From NCBI GenBank assembly GCA_018287875.1, contig JAGVVL010000027.1, positions 1,364,001 through 1,428,000 of the forward strand: DNA of 64,000 nucleotides, read 5' to 3'. A program made the position numbers and the translations under genes. Below are positions 20,593 to 30,362 of the stretch, one piece after another. Below the pieces are notes generated by a model that did not search any database, was not told where the DNA came from, and saw only the letters and a list, made by a program, of their open reading frames with translations. Within the stretch, counting starts at the first letter, position 1, and the number at the start of each line of letters is the position of its first letter. This DNA comes from Nigrospora sphaerica. Its lineage: Eukaryota > Ascomycota > Sordariomycetes > Amphisphaeriales > Apiosporaceae.

Positions 20593-20774
20593 CGATATGG
20601 TGAAGACTGGGGTGAAGGGGAAAGATGGTGTATTCAGTCAGGCCAGCCACGAAGTGGCTGGCAGGTCAGGAAACTATAGTGCGATGTCCCAACTAGGTAG
20701 GTTGGGTAGCAGGACCCCTCCTTGACAAGGATACCTCACCTTGATGTCTGTCTACCTACCCCCGCCACGCATCA
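20593..20774 (+). mobile_element. Repeat B (MITE-like), copy 3
   Basis: 182 bp, from CGATATGGTGAAGACTGGGG to CCCCGCCACGCATCA. It has the same internal landmarks as copies 1 and 2. The first base is C in place of T at the tip. Confidence 0.75.
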
Positions 20775-21616
20775 GTGGGCCACCAGTGCCGGGGATCCGA
20801 AGGCAGAGCTAGTCAACCAATAGGAGACGGACAAGCCAGGTACGCGAAGTTAACGAATGAAAAGGGGGTAGCTTTGAGATATCAGCAAAGCCGTTGCTTT
20901 GCGGACGGCCTTGCGGCTTCGTGTGAAAGAAGAAACAGCAGCCGATGGAGGCCACCGAAGCCGGATACACGGACTTGGGGTGGGGGTATTTAGAGTCGAG
21001 GACGGAAGGTTCGCGTGTGCGATTGTAAAGGGATTGGAAGTCTTACCTGGGCAGAAAGTCCGAATCAATTCGGTATCGCCCTCTTCACCCTCACCAAGCT
21101 CCGGAAACAGATGGCGCGTGCGCTCAAGATAGGAGGGGGCACCGGCGCCGAGGGGGCCGAAGTGGCCCCTGAAAAGTGCCTCTTTAATGTTGCGGCACAC
21201 CTTGAGCATCGCTTTGTAGACCATATGGACGGCGTGGATCCGGCAGAACAATAGCACCTTGAAGCCGAACCCGAAGAGGCGCGGGTACGTGATACTCATC
21301 AGCTTGGGCTGGTGGAAGTCGTTCTGTATGATGGTCGTACCCATGTACGCGAAGCCGCCGAAGTTGACCAGCACTTCAACGCCCTGGTCGGCCTCGTCAT
21401 GCCGCTTCTGCGCTACTTCGAGGAGATGATCGTCCCAGTTCATCCCGTTGCCGACCACAAAGGAGGCGAGTTGGTTGTCTGCACTGAGGGTGCCACAAGT
21501 GCCGACAAGGAACAACTGACATGCAGCCTTCAGTGGTCCTGTGGGCTTCTGAGTGAATCTGATGTCACTAGTATGAAAGATTTCATGAGAATAGAAGTGA
21601 GTGTATGTGTGTATTG

Positions 21617-21940
21617 TAAAAGAGTGTAAGTCTCACTATCAAGTTGTCGCTCACTGAGATATTGATGCGTGCCACCACGGGTGGGGACAATAACCTAGTC
21701 TGCTAAACTGGATACCGTGGACATACATAGGCTATTAAGAGCAGGATCTGTAAACTGGCAGGCCCCCTACCTTTTACGCATCAGATATCTTTTATCTCGA
21801 GGCAGCAGCCGCATAGGCCATAGGTTATGCCCAACCCTATCTCTGAGACATCTGCGGCTGCCACCACCTGCCTTGTGCAACCAATGCACAATCCTTATGC
21901 ACTGCATCACAGGCGCTATATAGGATGACTCTGTATGCTG
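21617..21940 (-). repeat. Dispersed repeat D, copy 2, interrupted by MITE-A
   Basis: Inverted relative to the copy at 958-1155. Homology runs from about 21940 to 21784, is interrupted by the 121-bp MITE-A, and resumes at 21662 down to about 21617 (rc: ATATCTCAGTGAGCGACAAC). Removing the MITE and one GATAT restores colinearity with copy 1. Confidence 0.75.
21663..21783 (-). mobile_element. MITE-A, copy 1 (121 bp)
   Basis: Perfect 8-bp terminal inverted repeats TGATGCGT...ACGCATCA. Flanked by the 5-bp direct repeat GATAT (21658-21662 and 21784-21788). No coding capacity. A full second copy with its own 5-bp duplication is at 41569-41696 and a half copy is at 20468-20531. The insertion target is intact in repeat D copy 1. 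Confidence 0.9.
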
Positions 21941-22320
21941 ACAGGTCCAAAACAGAGACGCAGGAGAGATGTGGGGGTACCAAATAACAAATTATCCCCA
22001 AGGCGGTTGGGAAGAGGACGTAAATGTCCGAGTTGATCCATTTCCAGAGCAAACGAAAACCCGTCGATTGTGCCGTCACCCCAGCCCGCCAGCCATCCGT
22101 ACCCGATGGACGTGAGCGCAATGTACCACGAGGTCTCGCTGACCCAGTTGCCGAGCGCGACACCGACACCACTGCCGAGCCGAGCTGGAACCCGGCAATG
22201 GCCGGCTGCAGGCCAGTTCCAGGTACCTGCAGGGACAAGCCGTACCCAGCGCCGAAATCGCAATGTACAGTCCGCTGGTATCGAGTACAGCACGGCGGCG
22301 GTGATGCGGCACGACGGAGG

Positions 22321-24490
22321 CGGAAGGAAACTAGGAAAAGAATGATAAAAAGGCGAAGGGAAGGGGGAAACGAACCAAGAAATAAAAGACACCACCGAGA
22401 ATTGTCGGCCAGCAACACAACGAAGAACATGACGGACGAACACGAAACCAAGGAAAGAATATGAAATTGGATACAGGAGGGGAGGCTTGGAGGCCAAGAG
22501 CGTGGGGTTCAGGATGATGCCTCTTTTGGTTAGATTCGGGGTAGTAAGGAGGAGGATCGGGAATTATGCTGACCATGACGGTCCTCAGAATAGCCAGTTG
22601 GTCTTGGCTGAGATGCAGAGCCCCGTGAGTTCCCTAATCCAGCTGGATGGTTTTCCCTTTAAATTTCGAATGGATCTGATATCATACAGGCCGCTGCGTT
22701 CTATTGCAACCGAGAAGAGAAGCCCCCAAGATCTATGAGGCACACATCAACCTCCGCACGAGAATGGACGTCCAACCATCTCCCTATTCTTGGGATATCA
22801 ATGCAGCGAAAATGATCGAGGGAGACCATTGGTGGAGAGGCTGGTATGCCATCTTCCTCGATACGGGCCTGCCGAGGGTCCTGCCACTACCTGGACGAAC
22901 CAGGTCGCTTGGCAGGTGTCGACAAGCTGGTCCCAGCAGAGCGCCAAGTGGAAGACGGCCTGGCCACCGCCTTGTCCCGGAATCACCCAGGAAAACGAGT
23001 CGCCGCGGCCTTGTGGTGGAGGAAGTACGCGAGACGCCTCGAGGTGCCTCAGCCGGAAACGAATTCGGCGACAGAAAGGACCAATCCGTATCAAGCGGCT
23101 GGCAAGGCAACTATTCACGTGGTAGAGACGCTGAGACCGAATCCCACCTGTTGTTTCACCAAAATCGCGGAAGCGGCCGTCAAGGCAACGGCGGAAATGC
23201 CGGACAGTCTGGGGATGGGACATATCTCCGTGTAAAGGGGGATCCGTGGATGAACATTCCCAGACAGGAAAATCGACTCCTGCAGCGACGTCATGACCGG
23301 GTGGTACTTTCAGGGAATCAGTATATCCGGTCCAGCGGCCGTTGCGTCGAGAGGTATTGGGATAAAAATGCCTACCTCAGACACGTACCTCTCGGGTGAA
23401 AGAATGCTACCCCCATGGTTAGCATCAAAATCGGTATGAGGGACACTAGGGATCAATGGGACTGGGTGTTGCGACTGGTAAGAAGCGCCAGTAACAACAG
23501 GTGGTGAATGATACGTAGGCGCTTATTACGGAGGCTCGGGTAACTAGTGCCTAGGAGGATTCCATAGGGCGTTGAATATCCGTGGGCCGGGCAGTGTCTC
23601 GAGCGGACACAGCCACGAGGACGTTATCCTCTCCTCCGGTCCCCGAGCATAAGGGTCACAGAAGAATTGGCCCATCACTAGTGGAACAGATTATAGTATG
23701 CGAGCCATTACTCATGTCCTCCTCCTACGAATAGCCAGGTTGGCGCGCAAAGACCCGACCATGGAGACGGCGTCGGCAGGGCTTGCCGTCGGCTACGTAC
23801 TACGTACTGGCAAGCTTCCGCTACGGCCTCGGAGTGCCGTGCTAGCCGCCTCGGCCTTCTCTACCTCTTGGCGGCGCTTTGGGGTTCACATGGCGGGGAG
23901 GTTATCGATGCCCCACAAGGACAGAGACAAAATACACTCCGGGTAAACCCTAGCTCGGGCTGATGACAGCAGAGCGGGCGGGTCGTTTGTTGAGTCCGCG
24001 ATACGGATCCACCGGGGCCCATTCGGTGCCGCACAGTACGGCTTTCGTTCCACGGCGTAACGCTGCAAGCTCGTGTCTTACAATTGCGCGCCAGAGGAGA
24101 TATCGGTTCCCTTGCGGCTAGCTCTAATACTGAGGCGGCCCAGTATTTGAACCCCCCGTGCCATCCCCTGGGGTCACCTCCGTGCGCCATGCTCACAATC
24201 AGAGTGCCAAGCCAGGCGACGTCGCTGGGCACCCCACCGGTTCTGCCAACGGCCGAACCTTCCATGGCCGTCATCGCTGTGTAATGTATAAATGCGCCGG
24301 TTCGGTGTTCCTCTCGCACCCGCAGAATGCTTTTGTCAAGATTGACCCGTCCAGTAACCCGTCGGCATGAACCCAACGCCGAGAGCCTCCATTTCGACCC
24401 AGACCCGGCTTTCCCGCAAGTTGCCGTTTCCCGCGTCTCCCTTGCCCGCGTCTTCCTTGCTCGACACGCCTCGGCCCCACGCCACCATTG
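22321..24490. other. Gene-free spacer, 2.2 kb, upstream of the ENA ATPase gene
   Basis: Long overlapping frames exist on both strands (for example plus 22704-23399), but they are Arg/Gly/Ser-rich with no recognisable motif or splice structure, so they are treated as chance. The last few hundred bases should hold the ATPase promoter. No repeats shared with the rest of the window were seen. Confidence 0.45.
24287..24293 (+). promoter_or_regulatory. Possible TATA box of the ENA ATPase gene
   Basis: TATAAAT about 200 bp upstream of the start codon at 24491. Position and sequence only. Confidence 0.35.
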
Positions 24491-27400
24491 ATGCCCCCCA
24501 AAACCATGGGGAAGAAGAAGGACAATGCCGCCTCGCGGCATGTGTCCGGCCAATCCAACGAACCGCTTACGAAGCCTGCTCACGCCTTAAACGACGAGGA
24601 CGTACTCAAAGAGTTGGGCTCCAATTCTCTCAATGGCCTCACGGCGGCCAAGGCCGAGGCGCGCCGTGGCCGCATCGGTAGTAACGAGCTGGACGAAGCT
24701 GAGGGCGTCCAGCCCATCAAGATTGTCATTGCCCAGATTGCCAACGCCATGACCATGGTATGCTGTTTCGCACCCCCTCCTGCCCCGCCTCTCCATCCTT
24801 AACCGCTTCTCCTAGGTCCTCATTCTCGCCATGGCCGTTAGTTTCGGCATCAAGTCTTGGATCGAGGGCGGCGTTGTTGCCGCCGTCATCATGTTGAACG
24901 TGGTCGTCGGTTTCTTCCAGGAGTACTCGGCCGAGAAGACCATGGACTCGCTCCGCTCCCTCAGCTCCCCCACCGCGACCGTGATCCGCAACGGCGTGTC
25001 TCAGGTCATTCCCTCCGCTAACATCGTACCCGGTGACATCATCGAGGTCAAGATGGGAGACACGATTCCCGCCGACATCAGGTTCGTGCGCTTCCGTGCA
25101 GTCTGCGTGCCGCGCTTCCCCGTTGCTAACGACGTCATAGGCTCCTAGATGCGAAGAACTTCGAGACGGACGAGGCCCTCTTGACTGGCGAGTCTCTCCC
25201 CGTGCGCAAGAGCCCGTACCAGGTTTTAGACGAGCAGATGGGCCCCGGTGATCGTCTGAACGTCGCCTACAGCAGCTCGACCGTCACCAAAGGCCGTGCC
25301 AGGGGCGTTGCTTTTGCCACGGGCCAGTGCACCGAGATTGGCGCCATTGCCTCAGCCTTGAACCAGAAGGACTCCAAGGTCCGTCCAGTGAAGCGCAAGC
25401 CTAACGGAAAAGCCGGTCCGCATCACTACCTAGAGGCGTACACGTTGACACTGGGTGATATGATTGGTCGCTTCCTCGGTGTTAACGTCGGCACCCCGCT
25501 GCAGCGCAAGCTCAGCAAGCTGGCTATGCTCCTCTTTGGCATCGCTGTCATTTGCGCCATCATTGTACTGGGCGCCAACGAATTCCGGGCGAGACAGGAA
25601 GTCATCATCTACGCCGTGGCGACCGGTCTTTCCATGATTCCCGCCAGTTTGGTTGTCGTCCTAATCATCGCCATGGCCGCCGGAACGAAGCGTATGGTGC
25701 AGCGGAACGTGGTGGTTCGCAACCTCAAGTCCCTGGAGGCGCTTGGAGCCGTAACGGACATCTGCAGTGACAAGACGGGTACCCTTACGCAGGGCAAGAT
25801 GGTCACCCGTGCCGCCTGGGTGCCGGGTATGGGCACGTACCTGGTCGGCTCTTCCGAAGAACCCTTCAATCCCACGGTTGGATCCATCACCTTCGACTCT
25901 CGCCAGCCTAGCGACATTGACATGAAGAAGTCTCGAGAGGGCTCGTCCTGGAGCACCGATGTGGCGCCCGAAAGGCTCTTGGAGGACAGCAGGATCCGCC
26001 TACAGGACTTCCTTTCCGTCGCCTCCCTTGCCAACTTGGCAACCATCCACAAGAGAAACGACGTTTGGCACGCCCAAGGTGATCCCACCGAGATTGCCAT
26101 GCAGGTCTTTGCCAGCCGCTTTAACCGCAACCGGTCCGACCTGGTGGGCGAGGGGATGGAGTGGACCGATGTGGCCGAGCTTCCCTTCGACAGCGATTTC
26201 AAGCGCATGAGCGTTATCATGAAGAACACGGACAGTGGAAAGAACTGGGCCTTCACCAAGGGTGCCTTCGAGCGTGTCATCGGCGCGTGCACGCAATACT
26301 GCTGCCGCGACGTCGAAGACGAGAGCGCTTACCGGGAGATGACGGATGACTACCGCGAGGAGATTCTGCGAAACATGGAGAGCCTGGCCAGCATGGGACT
26401 GCGTGTGCTCGCGCTGGCTAGTCGCCCCATCGATCTCGACATCGAGCCCGGCGCTGAAGTCCCCCGCGCCGAAATCGAGGAGGATCTGACTTTCCGCGGT
26501 CTGGTCGGTCTCTACGACCCCCCTCGCGCCGAGTCCAAGCTGGCCGTGCGCAGCTGCCACGAGGCCGGGATTTCGGTACACATGCTTACTGGCGACCACC
26601 CGGAGACGGCCAAGGCCATCGCGATCGAAGTCGGCATCCTGCCATCGCGCTTGGAGAATATCAGCGCCGATGTGGCGGCGGCCATGGCGATGACGGCCAC
26701 CGCTTTCGACGCCCTGTCCGACGATGAGATTGACAGGCTGCCGGTTCTTCCGCTGGTTATCGCCCGTTGCGCTCCCAGCACTAAGGTCCGCATGATCGAG
26801 GCGCTACACCGCCGCGGAAAGTTCTGTGCTATGACCGGCGACGGCGTCAACGACTCGCCCTCCCTCCAGCGTGCTGACGTCGGTATCGCCATGGGTGAGT
26901 CTGGGTCTGATGTGGCCAAGGATGCGTCTGACATTGTCCTGATGGACGACAACTTCGCTTCTATCGTTGCCGCTATCGAGGAAGGTCGCCGCATCTTCGA
27001 TAACATCCAGAAGTTCGTCCTCCACGTGCTGGCCGAGAACATCGCCCAGGCGGTTACCCTCTTGGTCGGTCTCGCGTTTAAGGACGCCAGTGGTATATCG
27101 GTTTTCCCCTTGGCCCCTGTCCAAATTCTTTGGATCATCATGGTCACCTCGGGCATGCCTGACATGGGTCTCGGTTTCGAGCGCGCCGTACCAGGTATCA
27201 TGTCACGGCCCCCTCAGAGTCTCAAGGTCGGTATCTTCACGATGGAGTTCATGGTGGACATGGTCGTGTACGGCCTCTGGATCGCCGCCTTGTGCCTCGC
27301 CACCTTCGCTCTCGTTGTGTTTGGGTTCGGCGATGGCAACCTTGGAACTAACTGCAACGACGCCTACTCGGAGTCGTGCGATACCATCTTCCGCGCCCGC

Positions 27401-27883
27401 GCTACGACCTTCGCGACCCTCACCTGGTTTGCCCTTTTCCTGGCCTGGGAGATGATTGACATGCGTCGGTCCTTCTTCCGCATGCAACCCGGCAGCAAGA
27501 AGTACTTCACGCAGTGGATGATCGATATTTGGCGAAACCGGTTCCTGTTCTGGGCCATCATCTTTGGCTTTGTGACGTTGTTCCCGACGCTGTACATTCC
27601 CGTGCTGAACCACGCCGTCTTTAAGCACACGGGCATCAGCTGGGAGTGGGGCATTGTCTTCATCGCCGCTGGCCTCTTCTTTGCCGGTGTCGAGTGCTGG
27701 AAGTTCGGAAAGCGCATCTTCTTCCGCCGTCGGGCCCGCAAGTCCCACGGTGGCAATTGGAGGGACCTCGACATCGAGCAGCGTGTCTTCGGCGACTTCC
27801 TCACCAACACCATCACCTTCGATTCTTGCCACAGCGCCCACACCTATCTGGGAAAGGGCGAGAAGTTCCGTGGGGCACAATGA
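24491..27883 (+). CDS. ENA1: ENA-type (P-type IID) Na+/K+ exporting ATPase, 1091 aa
   Basis: Exons 24491-24757, 24816-25081 and 25141-27883. Introns of 58 bp (GTATGC...CCTAG) and 59 bp (GTTCGT...CATAG, branch GCTAAC). The product pumps Na+ (and K+) out across the plasma membrane at the cost of ATP and gives salt and alkali tolerance. Visible hallmarks: TGES actuator loop (LLTGESLPVRK), phosphorylation site ICSDKTGTLTQ with Asp at about residue 388, MLTGDHPETAKAIA, and hinge MTGDGVNDSPSLQRADVGIAMG. Membrane segments occur near the N-terminus (VLILAMAVSFGI, VVAAVIMLNVVVGFF), around residues 330-380, and in the C-terminal six-helix block. Length and motif order match fungal ENA pumps. The C-terminal tail is short. 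Appears fully intact; it stands alone between decayed regions. Confidence 0.95.
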
Positions 27884-28549
27884 CTAAGGAGGGGCTGGCG
27901 GTCCCGAACACAAGTTACTGACGCTGCTGTGCGCCGTGATGACGATGGATGTCCACCTTTGATCCGGGTGGGAGACGTGATTATTTCTGGGCCACGGAAA
28001 AGTTCGAGCGCCGAGATGTTCCGTTTGAAAAGCTGGTCTGGGGCGCTAATGATAAATACGATAATTACAACTGGTGTGAAGATCATGATACGTCGCAATC
28101 TGAGCCGTGACAATCCGTGTACCCTAACGGGCGGCATCTCAGCCGGGAGGGGACGAACCCACGCCATGGCCGGCCTCTGGTGGCTGAATTTGAAAAGAGT
28201 CGCAGTCGGCAAGCGTCTGCCGATCCGGGGCGCAAAAGGACGGCGTACCCGCGGCAGCGGATCCTCGAGGATAGAATAGCTGGCAAGACTGGATCGACAT
28301 GGATTCATGCGTAGCACGCGGGCCACGGGCGGGATGATGAACGGAGTGGGGTCTTGAAATCATCCGCACTAGGTTCATGTACAGGTTTGCTGTGTGGCGG
28401 TGCGGGGTAAGCTCCAACCGGCAGCATAGGCTAAAAAAATCACAGGCCAAAAGTCTGCGCGCAGGCCACCCCCTCGTACCAACTTCACGACATCAACATA
28501 AGCACCCTGTCCCTTCATCTACCCATAACTCGCTTAATTAGCCACGGAT
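27884..28549. other. Spacer between ENA gene and Tc1-like relict
   Basis: Contains the ENA 3' region and repeat E copy 2 (28191-28244). No gene recognised. Confidence 0.5.
28191..28244 (+). repeat. Repeat E, copy 2
   Basis: TGAAAAGAGTCGCAGTCGGC through GCGCAAAAGGACGGC, the more GC-rich partner of the copy at 20538-20592. Differences are mainly C/T and G/A. Confidence 0.7.
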
Positions 28550-29847
28550 ATGCACGAATTTGGTCGCATTTTAACCGCGGAGCGCAAACCTAACGGAAAG
28601 TTGAGCCCTGAGGCAGTTGCGGCTATTGTAGCCTTCTCTATATGCGGTCAACCGCATAGTGCCATTGCGAAGGCCTTCGGAACGCGTCGACGCGAAACTA
28701 TCACCAACCTTGTGAGGCGCGTCACTCAACGAAAAACAACAAAGCCTCAGAAAAGAACTGGTCGACCGCGTAGCTTGACCTCTCGATGAGAGTGCTACGT
28801 ATTTTAATTAATACGGAGGAAGCCGCGCGCCACGTGGATAGAGATCTGCGTCGAGAGAGACGCTCTCTTCGGCACTCGGCTTAGGACCTTCTCTGCGAGG
28901 ACGGCGAAGCGCGCTCTTCGTAAGAGACATATCGGCCACTGGCGCGCTGCGAAGCATACTCTCCTCATTAAATAAGACGCTATACAGGCTTCGTGTCTGC
29001 CGTGAGTGGTCCTCTAAAGATGCTCAAGAGCTGCTTATACGATGCCTCTTCTCCGACGAATTGTCAGAGTGCGTGCGTGAGACCTCTAGAAAAGACCGAG
29101 CGAAGTGTACCGGGCGAAGGGGACCGGGAGGACTAAAGGACTGGATATTCAAGGAGGACTGGGGACCCGAAAGAAGGAGAGGGGATTCAGGGATCACTAA
29201 ACCATTTATTAAGCCCCATACTAAGGAATAAAGAGATGCCCCCCTATCCTTCCGTATATCGCCTCCTGCTCCTCTGACACGAATGCACGATTCAGAACGA
29301 ACCCTCTAAACCTGGCGAATGGGTGTTCCGACACGCGCGCGAGCGCTTCCGTGAGGACCTCGTGAACCCTCTGCCACACTCGAGGTCTCGTATCAGCCTT
29401 ATGGTATGGGGTATGGTGTGGCAGAGGGATGACGAGTCTAGGATGTCCCCCCTCGTTTTCTGTAAAGGTAACCCGGACTCTGCACGCAAGGGCTTCACCT
29501 CTGCCCGCTATATGGAGGTTCTAGAGGAAGGACTCGTGCCTCTATATGAGGCTGGAGACCTCTTCATGTAAGATGACGCGCGTATACATCGCTCGCACGC
29601 GGTCCGGGACTTCCTCGAAAGCAAGGGCATTTGGACGATCAAGTTGCCTGCTCATAGCCCCGACCTCAACCCTATTGAGCAAGTCTGGAGGGCCTTGAAG
29701 CTCAAGATATATGAAATCGAGCCTCGTTTTCAATATGTGAAGGATAACATAAACGATTGCGCGTATTCGAGGGAGATAATCGAGTTGGCGTGGAGTGAGC
29801 TAGATCACGGCCTTATGATACATGAAGTCCCAAGGCGGACCACGTGA
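28550..29847 (+). pseudogene. Tc1/mariner-type transposase relict (DD34E)
   Basis: The N-terminus is an HTH (LSPEAVAAIVAFSICGQPHS...FGTRRRETITNLVRR) followed by the GRPRSLT hook typical of Tc1 transposases. Frameshifts follow near 28788 and again before 29041. Catalytic landmarks remain: LFSDE (about 29060), DDARIHRSHAVRDFLESKG, and AHSPDLNPIEQVWRALK, with 34 residues between the second Asp and the Glu (DD34E). The codon before DDAR is TAA in place of the usual CAA (QD), a C-to-T change in CpA context. Terminal inverted repeats were looked for and not found, so the ends are set by the coding relict only. Confidence 0.75.
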
Positions 29848-29885
29848 TATTGTGCAACGTCGAGGAGGATAGATATTATCTGATG

Positions 29886-29913
29886 ATCTAATCAGGACGC
29901 TTCCTGATTAGAT
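29886..29913. repeat. Perfect 12-bp hairpin
   Basis: Arms ATCTAATCAGGA and TCCTGATTAGAT with a 4-base loop (CGCT), just downstream of the Tc1-like relict. It could be a transposon end remnant or a transcript hairpin. Confidence 0.6.
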
Positions 29914-30362
29914 GGCAGGTATAAATGTCCTCCTATTTTCCATATTCATAGTTAGAAGGGCATCCTACACGGTTGCTAGTCAATGTGCGTATCATGTAAG
30001 CACGCATACGGAGGCGGAGCAGCCAGCCTCTTGGGCCAAGCATTCAAATACCTAGGTAGGCTGCGCATTCAAAACATAGTAAGCGCTAGGCCACAGAGCC
30101 CGACTTCCTGTATCGTTCTCATGTACGGAAAGATGATGGGACATTGAAGCATGGGTAGCCTGTTGTCTTCACGTACAGGCGGCCCTAAGCGGGACGACCG
30201 GGACATATTTATGAGGGCTAATAGATAAACGAAGAAAGCTGTGGTATTCATTATTGCTGGTCACATGACCAAGGCTCCCGTAAGCCCGGTATTATACAAG
30301 TATTGTCGTCCGCTCACCCAAAGCGGAAAAAGCCCCCCCAACCCCTTTCCGACCCGTCCGGC
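29914..30362. other. Spacer downstream of the laccase gene
   Basis: About 450 bp. It contains the 3' region of the minus-strand laccase. No other feature was recognised. Confidence 0.5.

Larger units (their letters stand above)
20850..22320 (-). pseudogene. Broken gene of unknown family, possible membrane protein, split by repeats
   Basis: The minus strand carries a 220-codon open stretch (21515 to 20850) with protein-like text such as NWDDHLLEVAQKRHDEADQ, VNFGGFAYMGTTIIQNDF and YPRLFGFGFKVLLFCRIHAV. Further upstream (22310 to 21900) hydrophobic segments occur in alternating frames: LYIAISALGT, AIAGFQLGSAVVSV, SETSWYIALTSIGYGWLAGW and WKWINSDIYVLFPTALGIIC. They look like one gene with frameshifts. 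Repeat D copy 2 with its nested MITE-A (21617-21940) lies between the two parts. I cannot name the family; hydrophobicity suggests several membrane helices. The product is very unlikely to be functional. Confidence 0.4.

Noticed and set aside
22704..23399. 231-codon plus-strand frame as a gene
   Set aside because: Low-complexity Arg/Gly/Ser text, overlapping open frames on the other strand, and no recognisable homology or intron structure.
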